From positions 62,001 to 126,000 of the forward strand of contig CANMZP010000004.1 of the NCBI GenBank assembly GCA_947502355.1: 64,000 bases of DNA, read 5' to 3'. Position 1 is the first letter of the stretch. Each line of letters opens with the position of its first letter. Source of the DNA: an uncultured Thalassotalea sp. (GTDB taxonomy: Bacteria > Pseudomonadota > Gammaproteobacteria > Enterobacterales > Alteromonadaceae). Of this stretch, positions 19,774 to 28,286 are shown piece by piece. A program made the position numbers and the translations under genes. The notes beneath the pieces were generated by a model. The model saw only the letters and a list, made by a program, of their open reading frames with translations, made no database searches and was not told where the DNA came from.

Positions 19774-20661
19774 ATGAATCTTTCGTTATTTAGAAAAACA
19801 TTATACGTCATGGCTTCTGTGCTGGTATGCGCATTGTTAGGATACAAGGCATATGCCGGCGAGCCACCAAGTGAAAGCGAAATCAAAACGAAAACCGAAA
19901 TAGAAACCGAACAAGCGGTGATCACCAAAAAAGAACGGCCACAAGTGAATTTGTCTGATGAATTTATTGAAGAACTGATGGCTGAAATGATTTTTGTTGA
20001 AGGGGGATCGTTTACCATGGGGTCGGACTCGCCTGAGGCAACGAAACGAGTTAAGCCGGCACATACGGTTGAGGTCAAAGACTTTTATTTAGCGCGCACT
20101 GAGTTAACGCAAAAAGTCTTTATGACGGTAATGAAGTGGAACACCAGTTACTTTGCTTGTGATGAGTGCCCGTTAAATAATGTTAGTTGGTTTCAATACC
20201 AAATTTTCCTAAAACGTTTAAATCAAGCTACCGGTAAAAAATTCCGTTTACCAACTGAAGCGGAGTGGGAATATGCCGCTCGCGGTGGTAACAAATCTAA
20301 GGGCTACAAATTCAGTGGTTCTGACAATATCGATGACGTAGCATGGTACGTTGGAAACTCTAACAATAAGAGTCATCCGGTGGCGTTGAAAAAGCCAAAT
20401 GAATTAGGTTTTTACGATATGACCGGTAATATGTGGGAATTTTGTCATGACGATATGTCATTAAATGGTTATACATCTAAGCAACATATTACGGCAGAAG
20501 AAGTTTATACAGATGATTTAAAACGTAAGGCACTTAAAGTGACTCGTGGAAGTGGCTATGAATTTAGTCTCGAAGAATCTTACGTATATAAACGTGATGG
20601 GGCTACGAATAACGTGCGTATGCCAGATATCGGTTTCCGTTTAGCGTTATCAGAGAAATAA
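19774..20661 (+). CDS. Exported SUMF1/FGE-fold protein lacking the catalytic cysteines
   Basis: 295 aa with an N-terminal hydrophobic segment (about 9-27, ending in AYAGE), so exported or anchored. The C-lectin-like FGE-sulfatase domain is clear: FVEGGSFTMGSDS, FRLPTEAEWEYAARGG, LGFYDMTGNMWEF and a terminal IGFRLAL. In true formylglycine-generating enzymes a Cys pair lies in the segment before that end; here it reads GSGYEFSLEESYVY, with no Cys. It is therefore unlikely to mature sulfatases and more likely a binding or scaffold member of the fold. The only cysteines outside the N-terminal hydrophobic segment are in YFACDECPL. It is followed by a strong terminator. Confidence 0.88.
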   Translation: MNLSLFRKTLYVMASVLVCALLGYKAYAGEPPSESEIKTKTEIETEQAVITKKERPQVNLSDEFIEELMAEMIFVEGGSFTMGSDSPEATKRVKPAHTVEVKDFYLARTELTQKVFMTVMKWNTSYFACDECPLNNVSWFQYQIFLKRLNQATGKKFRLPTEAEWEYAARGGNKSKGYKFSGSDNIDDVAWYVGNSNNKSHPVALKKPNELGFYDMTGNMWEFCHDDMSLNGYTSKQHITAEEVYTDDLKRKALKVTRGSGYEFSLEESYVYKRDGATNNVRMPDIGFRLALSEK

Positions 20662-20679
20662 CAATTTAGTACATATAAA

Positions 20680-20706
20680 ACGGGCACATCAGGTGCCCGT
20701 TTTTTT
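20680..20706 (+). terminator. Rho-independent terminator of the FGE-like gene
   Basis: ACGGGCAC/GTGCCCGT stem with a short loop followed by seven T, 19 nt past the stop. Confidence 0.93.
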
Positions 20707-20774
20707 ATCTGCACCAAATTAGACTAATTCAACTAAGTGTTGCCCACTCAGGCAAAAACTTAAAAAGTTTGCAA

Positions 20775-21179
20775 TTAGCTTGGTATTTTCTTTATCGCTT
20801 CGCTAATTAATTGTGCGTTTTTCTTTAACTCATCCTGATCCGCATCTCTGGCATTTTTAATGTCCAAATCGCCCATAGAGTCCATTGGTACCAAATGTAA
20901 GTGGGTGTGGGGCACCTCTAAACCGGCAATCAACAAACCAACTCGGGTAGGGTTATAGCATTGTTTTAGGGCTTTTGAGATGATTTGGCTAACGCTCATT
21001 AAATGGGTAATGGTTTCTGTCGGTAAGTCGTCCCAATGATCAACTTCTGCTCTTGGGATCACTAACACATGGCCTGCTTTAATCGGCTGAATGGTTAAAA
21101 TGGCTATGGCAATGTCGTCTTGATAGACAAAGTGTCCGGGTAAGTCACCGTTAATAATATGCGTAAATACACTCGCCAT
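20775..21179 (-). CDS. HIT family (histidine triad) nucleotide hydrolase
   Basis: 134-aa HIT protein; the family hydrolyses nucleoside phosphoramidates or dinucleoside polyphosphates. The triad is HTHLHLVP near residue 96, and the upstream segment IIPRAEVDHWDDL-like (here LVIPRAEVDHWDDL) is typical. The usual I(V)NAG-type nucleotide loop appears as LLIAGLEVPHTH. The ATG at 21179 has AGGAGCAACA upstream. Substrate cannot be told from sequence. Confidence 0.93.
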   Translation of the reverse strand: MASVFTHIINGDLPGHFVYQDDIAIAILTIQPIKAGHVLVIPRAEVDHWDDLPTETITHLMSVSQIISKALKQCYNPTRVGLLIAGLEVPHTHLHLVPMDSMGDLDIKNARDADQDELKKNAQLISEAIKKIPS

Positions 21180-21289
21180 GTTGTTGCTCCTGTTTATTCT
21201 ACTCTTAAAGGTTATTTGTTTAGGTTATACCAGCGAACTAAGTTTTAACAGCAAACTAAGTTGTAACCGCAAATTGGCTCATACCAATA

Positions 21290-21961
21290 TTATTCGAAAA
21301 ATTTAACCGATTGTTCTAAAGGGGCGCGAGTTGTTTTGGTTTTGTTTGCCGGGTGCTTTGTGTCTTCATAACCAAAAGATAAGCCAACTAATACACCCAA
21401 TTCTTCTGGAATATCCAAGCAGTGTTTAATGGGGTCAGAGTAAAAGCTCAATGCCCCTTGAGCACAACTGCCAATGCCATGAGATTCCATGGTTAGCATT
21501 AGCGTTTGCAGGTAAATACCCATATCTAAGGTGTTAATGATTTGATGGTTCTTAGGCATACACAATATGGCAATATGCGGCGCATCAAAAAATTCATAAT
21601 TGCGCAGCAGTGCTGCCTGTCTGGCTTTTTTGTCACTGCGTTCTATGCCCATGCAATTGTATAGGGCCATAGCACATTCAATTTGCCGGCTTCTTTGTTC
21701 CCCTTTAAAGCGATCAAAATAGGCAAAATCTTGGGAAGGGGGCGTGCCGTTGCATACCGCATCAACCAAGCGTTGTTTTAACTGTTGCTGCTTTTCACCA
21801 CTTACCACAAAAGCTTGCCATGGCTGGGTGTTGCAATTGGAGATGGATAATTGCGCGGTTGAAAAAATCTCAGTGAGCAGTTCAGGTTTTATGCGTTGTT
21901 CAGTAAAACCGCGAACCGAATGTCGGTGTGTTAATAGCTCGGAAAATTGCTGTGCTTGCAT
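21290..21961 (-). CDS. Nitroreductase family FMN oxidoreductase
   Basis: FMN-dependent NAD(P)H oxidoreductase of the nitroreductase fold, 223 aa. The N-terminal RHSVRGF and the SISNCNTQPWQAFVVSG phosphate/FMN segment identify the family, as does GIGSCAQGALSFY and the C-terminal GLSFGYED. Start chosen at the ATG 21961; a TTG seven codons upstream is in frame, and neither has a strong ribosome site. It has a strong terminator of the neighbouring operon immediately upstream, so it needs its own promoter. Acceptor is unknown. Confidence 0.92.
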   Translation of the reverse strand: MQAQQFSELLTHRHSVRGFTEQRIKPELLTEIFSTAQLSISNCNTQPWQAFVVSGEKQQQLKQRLVDAVCNGTPPSQDFAYFDRFKGEQRSRQIECAMALYNCMGIERSDKKARQAALLRNYEFFDAPHIAILCMPKNHQIINTLDMGIYLQTLMLTMESHGIGSCAQGALSFYSDPIKHCLDIPEELGVLVGLSFGYEDTKHPANKTKTTRAPLEQSVKFFE

Positions 21962-22031
21962 ACCGGGAATTCTTATTATCAATGCAAAAGGTGATTTGCA
22001 GTATATCTAAAATATTTTGCTATAACATAAA

Positions 22032-22065
22032 AAAGCGAATATAGAGGTTCATCTATATTCGCTTT
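22032..22065 (-). terminator. Terminator of the thiolase-SDR operon
   Basis: A 14-bp perfect stem (AAAGCGAATATAGA and its complement, 6-nt loop) followed by T on the minus strand, 27 nt past the thiolase stop. Confidence 0.93.
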
Positions 22066-22091
22066 CCTGAAATTAAACGAGGGTTAACGTA

Positions 22092-23270
22092 TTAAGATAC
22101 TTTTTTGTACATCGTCACAACCACTGCACCACCTAAGCCAAGGTTATGCTGTAAGGCAACTTCTGCTCCTTCAACCTGACGCTTACCTGCGGTACCACGT
22201 AGATGCCATACCAACTCAGTTGCTTGCGCTAAACCAGTCGCCCCAATTGGGTGACCTTTTGACATTAAACCACCCGATGGATTAACCACCAATTGACCAC
22301 CGTAGGTGTTTTGTTTGTCCTTAATGAACTTCTCGGCTTGACCTTCACCACATAAGCCTAGGCCTTCGTAGGTGATAACTTCGTTTGTGGTAAAACAGTC
22401 ATGCAGTTCAACTAATTGAACGGCTTCAGGGCCCATACCGGCTTGCTCATATACTTGGCGAGCGGCATTCGCCGTCATTTCTTGACCAATCAAACGAATT
22501 GGATCATTCCAGGTGTCGGCGAAATCGGTTGCCATTGCTTGGCCAACAATTTCAACACCGGCTTTGATGCCATGTTTCTTAGCGAATGCTGGTGAACAAA
22601 CAACAACGGCAGCTGCACCACACGTTGGAGGACATGCCATGAAACGTGTTAAGTGAGGAGGGAAAATTGTTGGTGCATTCATCACTTCTTCTAACGTTAG
22701 TTCGTTAGAAAATAATGAATAAGGGTTATTTACTGCGTGGCTACGCGTTTTAACCGATACTTTACCGAAGATGTTTGGATCGGCATCGTATTTGTCAACA
22801 TAGGCCGTACCTGCTTGGCCAAACATGCGTAATGCAAGAGGACCTTCTGGCGCGTCAGAACAGCTGTTTAGAGCCGATAACATATGGGAAAAGGGTGACT
22901 CACGGTCATCCCAGTTTGAACCTAGGGCACCTGGTTGCATTTCTTCGAAACCAAAGGCTAGAGCGCATTCTACTGCGCCAGATTCAACGGCTTGACGTGC
23001 TAGATAAAGGGCGGTTGAACCAGAAGAACAGTTATTGTTTACATTAATGACTGGAATACCGGTCATGCCAACATCATAAAGGGCATGTTGACCACACGTG
23101 CTGTCACCGTAGATATAACTTGCGTAGGCTTGTTGAACGTATTTGTAGTCGATACCGGCATCTATTAAAGCTTCTTTAATGGCGGTACTTGCCATTACAC
23201 GGTATGGTTCTTGTTGTCCTGGCTTACAGAATTTGGTCATCCCAACGCCAGCGATTCTTACATTAGTCAT
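22092..23270 (-). CDS. SCP2-type thiolase (acetyl-CoA acetyltransferase)
   Basis: Thiolytic cleavage of 3-ketoacyl-CoA, of the SCP-x/lipid-transfer thiolase class used for branched-chain and sterol side-chain substrates. 392 aa from the ATG at 23270, which follows AAGGAA and gives MTNVRIAGVGMTKF, the family start; the open frame to 23459 overlaps the preceding gene. The nucleophilic Cys is in NNNCSSGSTAL, the catalytic His region in ELHDCFTTNE and the C-terminal GHPIGATG. It lies 19 nt behind the SDR gene, so the two form an operon performing consecutive beta-oxidation steps. Confidence 0.93.
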   Translation of the reverse strand: MTNVRIAGVGMTKFCKPGQQEPYRVMASTAIKEALIDAGIDYKYVQQAYASYIYGDSTCGQHALYDVGMTGIPVINVNNNCSSGSTALYLARQAVESGAVECALAFGFEEMQPGALGSNWDDRESPFSHMLSALNSCSDAPEGPLALRMFGQAGTAYVDKYDADPNIFGKVSVKTRSHAVNNPYSLFSNELTLEEVMNAPTIFPPHLTRFMACPPTCGAAAVVVCSPAFAKKHGIKAGVEIVGQAMATDFADTWNDPIRLIGQEMTANAARQVYEQAGMGPEAVQLVELHDCFTTNEVITYEGLGLCGEGQAEKFIKDKQNTYGGQLVVNPSGGLMSKGHPIGATGLAQATELVWHLRGTAGKRQVEGAEVALQHNLGLGGAVVVTMYKKVS

Positions 23271-23289
23271 CTTTTGTTTCCTTGCTTTA

Positions 23290-24213
23290 TTATTTCTTTG
23301 CGTTGAGCAGGTCAATGCCAACCATTTTACCAACCGCATTAAACGTACTGATAATGCCCTCAGCAGGTGCTGAGTTGGTAAAGTCACAAATTTCATGCCA
23401 TTTGTCGGCGACATCTTCGGCCTGAATGTCTTTATCGACACCAAAGGCGAAACCTTCACTGCGTTCTACTCGAATTTTAGCAAACCAGCTGGCGCCAACT
23501 TCATAAACCCCACCATTCTCTTTGCTCTGCTCAGAGCATAGTTTAACCACAAGTGGTACTACGTAATCTGGCGAGGTCGCTCTTAATACTTCTTCCGGCC
23601 AAATAGTTTCGGTTAAGCGTGAACCGGCAATGGGCGCAATTACATTCACTAAAATGTTTTTACGGCCACCTTCAACGGCCAAGGTTTTACCTAATCCAAG
23701 TAATGCCGATTTTGCCGAGCTGTAGTTTGCTTGACCAAAGTTGCCATAAATACCTGCGGCAGAAGTAGTGAAAATAACCCGTCCACCGCCTTGTTCTAGC
23801 ATGTAAGGCCAAGCCGCTTTCGTTACGGCGTAAGCGCCATTTACATGCACTTTATAAATGAGATCCCAATCTTGAACGGTCATTTTCACAAAACTTGAGT
23901 CGCGAAGAATACCGGCATTATTTACCACAATATCGACACGGCCGTAGTTATCAATGGCGGTTTTTATAATACTCTCGCCTTGTTCAACGGAATCATAATT
24001 GGCAACTGCTTCGCCACCAGAGGCTTTAATTTCAGCCACGACACTATCTGCTGCTGAACTGTTAGCTGCATCGCCACCAAATGCCGAACCGCCTAAGTCG
24101 TTTACCACAACCTTGGCGCCGCGTTTCGCAAAGTCGAGTGCGTAGCTTCTTCCTAAGCCACCACCTGCACCGGTAATAACAACAACTTTACCGTCAAAAT
24201 TAATTTTCCCCAT
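23290..24213 (-). CDS. MFE-2-type short-chain 3-hydroxyacyl-CoA dehydrogenase
   Basis: NAD-dependent SDR of the peroxisomal MFE-2/HSD17B4-like class, 307 aa. The nucleotide motif is TGAGGGLGRSYA, with NDLGGS after beta-2 favouring NAD, NNAG in the middle and the catalytic YSSAK. The C-terminal extension with VYEVGASWFAKIRVER is characteristic of this class rather than of FabG. The ATG at 24213 has AGAGGAAG upstream; an in-frame start at 24249 is possible but less likely. First gene of the operon with the thiolase and divergent from the AraC regulator. Confidence 0.92.
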   Translation of the reverse strand: MGKINFDGKVVVITGAGGGLGRSYALDFAKRGAKVVVNDLGGSAFGGDAANSSAADSVVAEIKASGGEAVANYDSVEQGESIIKTAIDNYGRVDIVVNNAGILRDSSFVKMTVQDWDLIYKVHVNGAYAVTKAAWPYMLEQGGGRVIFTTSAAGIYGNFGQANYSSAKSALLGLGKTLAVEGGRKNILVNVIAPIAGSRLTETIWPEEVLRATSPDYVVPLVVKLCSEQSKENGGVYEVGASWFAKIRVERSEGFAFGVDKDIQAEDVADKWHEICDFTNSAPAEGIISTFNAVGKMVGIDLLNAKK

Positions 24214-24533
24214 TCTTTCTTCCTCTAAAGTAGGTTTTACGCCACTCAATCACATTTTTTTGTTATAAATCGGCAGCAAGCCAGATGGTGATATGTTGAG
24301 CGTAACAGATTTTTTGATGTCTCAATATTAACCGGATTGTTACAAAACCCAATGACATAAAAGTACTAATCCATGATCAATAAAGATTAAAGGTTATTTA
24401 TGTTGGCGATTATTTTTTTCCGTAAATAATTGTTTGTGTTGTTAAAATAAAGTGGTTTTTTGTTGTAGATAACTTTGCTAGAATCGGTTGTTAATAGGAC
24501 TAAAGTACTAGGTTTTTGGTAGGGAGCCAGTAA
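24214..24533. promoter_or_regulatory. Divergent promoter region between the SDR-thiolase operon and the AraC-type gene
   Basis: 320 bp, AT-rich, without an ORF. It must contain both divergent promoters, and the AraC-type product is a natural candidate to bind here, but I find no repeat pair I would call as an operator. Confidence 0.5.
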
Positions 24534-25559
24534 ATGAAAGATAAAACAATTTCAGTGCACTATGTCCATGCGTTATTGAGTAGCTTGGAGCGTAAAGGCT
24601 TTAGTGTTGAAAAAACGCTCAGCGCCAACGATTTAACCCTTGACGATATAAATTCGCCTACCAATCGGGTTTCGTATGACGTGGTGATAGCGATTAGTCG
24701 TTATGCATGGAAAATGTTGGGTGATGAAAGCCTTGGCTTGTCGCCTAAATCCATGAAAATTGGTGCCTTTAACTTTGCGGGGCAAATTTGCATCGGGGCA
24801 AAGAGTTTAGGCTTGGCACTGGAGGAATTGATCAATTTTTATAATTTCCTTGAACCTGGCTATCAATTGGCGATTAACACCATTGATAATGAAACGGAGA
24901 TAGTGCTGCAATTAGATGATCCTGATTATGACTTGCACCACTTGTTGACCGACTTTGTTATGCTTGGTATTTACCGTTTTGCGTGCTGGCTAACCGATAA
25001 GAACATTGTCATGAAAGAAGCGCACTTTCCTTTTCCTCCACCACCCCATGAAGCCGACTATAATCTGGTTTACAGTTGTCCAAAATATTTTAATTCACAT
25101 AAATCATCCATAAAATTCAGCAGTGATAACTTAAAGCTGGAAATCAAAAAAAATCGACGTGATTTAAAACGTTATGTGGCCAGCACCCCTAAAAATTTCA
25201 CCAATATTATTAAGCATGATGACAGTTTTTCGGCCCGGGTAAAACGCATTATTGAGGCGCATGAAGGTCCAGAATATCCAAACTTTGAGTACGTCGCCGA
25301 GCAATTGCATATGGTGCCTAAAACGCTACGCCAACGCTTAAAATGTGAAGGCATAACCTATCAGAAAATCAAAGATGTTATGCGTCGTGACTTGGCCATT
25401 TATTATTTATATCAACCACATTGCTCTATTGCCGATATCGCAGAGAAAGTTGGTTTTACCGAAACCGGTGCCTTTATTCGTGCCTTTAAAAGCTGGACCG
25501 ACATGACCCCTGGCGTTTATCGCAGTAAGTATGTCGCAGGATTGAATAGTTTCGTATAA
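24534..25559 (+). CDS. AraC family transcriptional regulator
   Basis: 341 aa. The N-terminal two thirds match the arabinose-binding-like domain (PF12625 type) found in OruR/ArgR-like regulators; residues 235-335 form the double helix-turn-helix domain (YVAEQLHMVPKTLRQRLKCEG, then SIADIAEKVGFTETGAFIRAF and the closing WTDMTPGVYR). A GGGAGCC ribosome site precedes the ATG. It is divergent from the SDR-thiolase operon and heads toward a VOC-family gene, so it probably controls this acyl-CoA catabolic locus; the inducer is unknown. Confidence 0.92.
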   Translation: MKDKTISVHYVHALLSSLERKGFSVEKTLSANDLTLDDINSPTNRVSYDVVIAISRYAWKMLGDESLGLSPKSMKIGAFNFAGQICIGAKSLGLALEELINFYNFLEPGYQLAINTIDNETEIVLQLDDPDYDLHHLLTDFVMLGIYRFACWLTDKNIVMKEAHFPFPPPPHEADYNLVYSCPKYFNSHKSSIKFSSDNLKLEIKKNRRDLKRYVASTPKNFTNIIKHDDSFSARVKRIIEAHEGPEYPNFEYVAEQLHMVPKTLRQRLKCEGITYQKIKDVMRRDLAIYYLYQPHCSIADIAEKVGFTETGAFIRAFKSWTDMTPGVYRSKYVAGLNSFV

Positions 25560-25618
25560 GATAAAAAAATAAACACACAGATTAATATAAACCATAAAGG
25601 TAAGCATAGGGGAAGAAA

Positions 25619-25990
25619 ATGATTGGTTACGTAACCATTGGCGTTAATGATATGGAAAAAGCAAAACAATTTTACAGTGAGTTGTTATCCGATTGGGGCG
25701 GCAAGCTGTTAAAAGATATGGGCCGCATTGCCATGATTGGTAAATCAATGACCGAGCCTATGGTCGCGGTTTGTATTCCTTTTAATAAAGAAGCTCCAAC
25801 CCCAGGTAATGGCACCATGGTCAGCTTTCCAGCGCCAAGTAAAGAAGCAGCAGCACAGCTTTATCATAAAGCTATCGCCTTAGGCGCAACATGTGCAGGT
25901 GAACCTGGACAGCGCGTTGATGATTTTTTCTATGGTGCTTATGTTCGTGATCCTGATGGCAATAAATTATGCTTCTACGTATTCGGTTAA
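25619..25990 (+). CDS. VOC (glyoxalase/bleomycin-resistance fold) family protein
   Basis: 123 aa, single VOC module with two beta-alpha-beta-beta-beta halves: an N-terminal IGVNDMEKAKQFYSELL and a C-terminal YGAYVRDPDGNKLCFYVFG containing the usual metal-ligand Glu/Asp position region. The family includes lyases, isomerases and dioxygenases, and substrate cannot be inferred. It follows the AraC gene after 59 nt and may be cotranscribed; GGGGAAG lies just before the ATG. Confidence 0.9.
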   Translation: MIGYVTIGVNDMEKAKQFYSELLSDWGGKLLKDMGRIAMIGKSMTEPMVAVCIPFNKEAPTPGNGTMVSFPAPSKEAAAQLYHKAIALGATCAGEPGQRVDDFFYGAYVRDPDGNKLCFYVFG

Positions 25991-26023
25991 ATCGAAATTA
26001 AGACCAAATTCATAGCAAAAACT

Positions 26024-26050
26024 AGCCTGGCATTTGTCAGGCTTGTTTGT
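26024..26050 (+). terminator. Probable terminator after the VOC gene
   Basis: AGCCTG/CAGGCT stem (8-nt loop) followed by a T-rich stretch interrupted by G, about 33 nt past the stop. Confidence 0.7.
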
Positions 26051-26158
26051 TTCTGACAGGGTATGTTTTTTGAAGCTTGAGGATAGTTTTTTTACTCTAA
26101 AAATATGGCATAGGATAAAGCGGCTTTGCTCGCGCTAAACATTAAATAAGGACTTCCT

Positions 26159-26428
26159 ATGCTTTTTAAGTTAATTAAGGCTGAAGATGTGAGCGAGACT
26201 GTTTGCCGTTTCACAACCTTTGGCAGCAATCTCAGTCAAATCATCTTACATACCGCTCATAAAACGGTAAAGCAAACCATCGTGTTACATCGAACACAGC
26301 TAAATAGCATGGTCAACCCATTGATTTGTATTCGTTTGTCGTCTGAAGAGTTACATCAAAATATTCGCCGTCAATCGGTAATGACGCCCTTATCTGAAGA
26401 CCTACAGAACGTCGCGAAATTGCCGTAA
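26159..26428 (+). CDS. Hypothetical protein, 89 aa
   Basis: Unrecognised open frame with an AAGGA ribosome site eight bases before an ATG, which is the main reason to list it. The product is soluble, mixed in composition, with no signal peptide or clear motif. It lies between the VOC gene terminator and the HSL-type hydrolase gene. It could be a small real gene or chance; the 166 bp that follow hold nothing else I can identify. Confidence 0.4.
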   Translation: MLFKLIKAEDVSETVCRFTTFGSNLSQIILHTAHKTVKQTIVLHRTQLNSMVNPLICIRLSSEELHQNIRRQSVMTPLSEDLQNVAKLP

Positions 26429-26594
26429 ATTATCTCGAATTGAGCCGCTAAATATGGCATTATTCGGGGGTAAAATGATGAAGCCATCGCAATGTTCAAG
26501 TGGTTGCGATGACAAACTATTTTCTTCACTAAAGCTAAAAAATCGCACCGTTGTTTTGTAAGTAAAACAATTAAAAAAATAAAAAGGAAATAGT

Positions 26595-27497
26595 GTGAGT
26601 GTTCAAAATTTCTTATTAAAAAAATTCTTACGAGAATCATATAAGCCCAAGTTTAGTGCCGAACTGAGCTTGGAAGAATCACGTAACGAGCTAAATACCA
26701 TTTTAAATGATTACATGCCTGAGCCGTGTCATTCATTGCATATCCGCAGTGAAGACTTTGCAGGAATTAACTGTGAACTTATTTCACATAAAGATCGAGA
26801 GCTTAAAGGTACATTCTTTTATGTGCATGGTGGGGGCTTTTCAATGGGCTCTCCAGAGAGTCATCGCGGAGTGACTTGTGAAATTGCAAAAGAGCAACTT
26901 TACCAACTTATTATTCCAGCGTACCGGTTAGCCCCTGAGCATCCTTATCCGGCAGCCGATGAAGATCTAATGCAAGCATGGCTAGGAGTCATGAATGATG
27001 ACAACTTAACAAAACCCATTATTTTGGGGGGTGACCAGTCTGGTGCATTTTTGGCATTTCAATTATTACTGGAATTACGTGATAACAAACTCCCCATGCC
27101 TGATGCTTTCGTTGGTTTATCTGGATTGTTTGATTTGAATTTGACAGCAGAGTCTTTAGAGCTAAATAAAGATTCTGATTGCGTCAATCAAATAGGCCTT
27201 TTTGAGCGAGGCATTAATGATTATGTGCCAGAACATATGCATTTATCGGATCACTTTCAGGCACCATTTTCGACCTCGTTAAAAGGCTTACCGCCGGTAT
27301 TATTACAAGCATCTGACAGTGAAATTTTACTTGATGATTCTAAACGACTGGCCAATGCCATCGAAGAGCAGGGCGGACACGTCAGACTCGAGCTTTGGGA
27401 AGATGTACCTTCATGTTGGCATATTGCTGCGATAGGCTTACCCGAGGGGAGGGCTGCCATTAAAAAGCTGGCGGCCTTTGTTAAAGAAAGCTGTTAA
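26595..27497 (+). CDS. HSL-type alpha/beta hydrolase with substituted nucleophile
   Basis: Hormone-sensitive-lipase-like alpha/beta hydrolase, 300 aa, starting at a GTG with AAGGAA upstream. The oxyanion motif HGGGFSMGS and the YRLAPEHPYPAADED segment are intact. The nucleophile elbow, normally GDSAG, reads GGDQSGA: Gln148 occupies the Ser position, with a Ser one residue later. The acid (ASDSEILLDD) and the His (PSCWHIA) are present. It may be inactive, have a shifted nucleophile, or have another role. The gene sits between the thiolase/SDR/AraC cluster and the racemase-like gene, and would fit ester hydrolysis for the same pathway if active. Confidence 0.9.
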   Translation: MSVQNFLLKKFLRESYKPKFSAELSLEESRNELNTILNDYMPEPCHSLHIRSEDFAGINCELISHKDRELKGTFFYVHGGGFSMGSPESHRGVTCEIAKEQLYQLIIPAYRLAPEHPYPAADEDLMQAWLGVMNDDNLTKPIILGGDQSGAFLAFQLLLELRDNKLPMPDAFVGLSGLFDLNLTAESLELNKDSDCVNQIGLFERGINDYVPEHMHLSDHFQAPFSTSLKGLPPVLLQASDSEILLDDSKRLANAIEEQGGHVRLELWEDVPSCWHIAAIGLPEGRAAIKKLAAFVKESC

Positions 27498-27580
27498 TCG
27501 ACCGTTCAATTTATGAAAAAGCACCGCTGTTAAATAACGCATTATCAGATCAAGAACCTACCCATTTGAACGGACACAAA

Positions 27581-27606
27581 AAGGGACCTAGTACGCTAGA
27601 TCCCTT
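27581..27606 (-). terminator. Hairpin terminator of the acyl-CoA ligase relic (and possibly of the hydrolase)
   Basis: AAGGGACCTAG and CTAGATCCCTT pair with one mismatch around a 4-nt loop. The T-run follows on the minus strand, pointing to the ligase relic; the hydrolase gene reads into it from the other side. Confidence 0.75.
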
Positions 27607-27655
27607 CGAATATTAACAACGCTTTATGTTTGTTAAAGTTTATCCCCATTCGCTA

Positions 27656-27832
27656 TTAATTGATGCGACGATCGTTATTTTTCCAGTACGGATCGCGCAT
27701 TCCTTCTTTTGAACTTTACCCGCGCCAGTGATTGGGAAAGGCGCTTCACGAAATTCAATAGAACGTGGCACTTTGTAGCCAGCAATGTATTCAAGACAAA
27801 AATCGATAACGCTTTTGCCAATGCCCAGCAGC
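27656..27832 (-). pseudogene. 3' remnant of an acyl-CoA synthetase (AMP-binding) gene
   Basis: Conceptual translation of the minus strand gives SVIDFCLEYIAGYKVPRSIE, then PITGAGKVQKKE, then RDPYWKNNDRRIN and a stop. This is the C-terminal domain of fatty-acyl-CoA ligases, including the GAGK lysine that is catalytic for adenylation. The two parts are in different frames: GAATGCGCGAT would read as ELRD if one T were restored, so a single-base loss is seen. Everything upstream of roughly the last 55 codons is missing, and at 27832-27840 the sequence changes into a relic of an opposite-strand gene. Confidence 0.8.
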
Positions 27833-27839
27833 GATTGAG

Positions 27840-28116
27840 CCTAATGGGTTTGAATTGCATTTTACCGACGAATTGTTAATTCAGGAGATTGATAACCCTA
27901 TTTTTCGCTCGAATGAGTTATACACGAAAACTAAAATTTAGGGCTTTGGAAAATGAGTTGAAACTGCTGGACGGATTGGACTTGGTTGAACAGGTAAAGA
28001 ACCTGGTTAAGCAAAACCTAACTCGTGAAGAAATGAGTAACTATGTTGCCCAGTGCCTTAATTTTACTGAACGAACTTTACAACGTCGCTTAGCTCAGGA
28101 CCGACTTATCACCTAA
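27840..28116 (+). pseudogene. 3' remnant of an AraC family regulator
   Basis: The plus strand reads PNGFELHFTDELLIQEIDNP up to a stop at about 27940, and then in another frame RALENELKLL … LVEQVKNLVKQN … LNFTERTLQRRLAQD. These are the end of the PF12625-type sensor domain and the first helix-turn-helix of an AraC regulator. The N-terminal part, the second helix-turn-helix and a continuous frame are missing. It is not a copy of the intact AraC gene at 24534-25559. Its preserved part begins where the ligase relic ends, as if one deletion removed both 5' halves of a divergent pair. Confidence 0.75.
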
Positions 28117-28286
28117 ACAGCATCGTAAGCAGGTGACTTTCTATGGCAAAAATTAAGCCATAAATGTTCATCTTAAGGTATGGTTTCGTTATTGTTGTTT
28201 TGCCCTGTTTGTTTTAATTTTGACAGAATAACAAAAATGTATCTTTCAAAGAATATAACAACAAGATCTGTGAAGTAGGAAATAAT

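Noticed and set aside
26371-26640. 89-aa minus-strand ORF across the hydrolase start
   Set aside because: Overlaps two plus-strand features, has no ribosome site and no recognisable motif.
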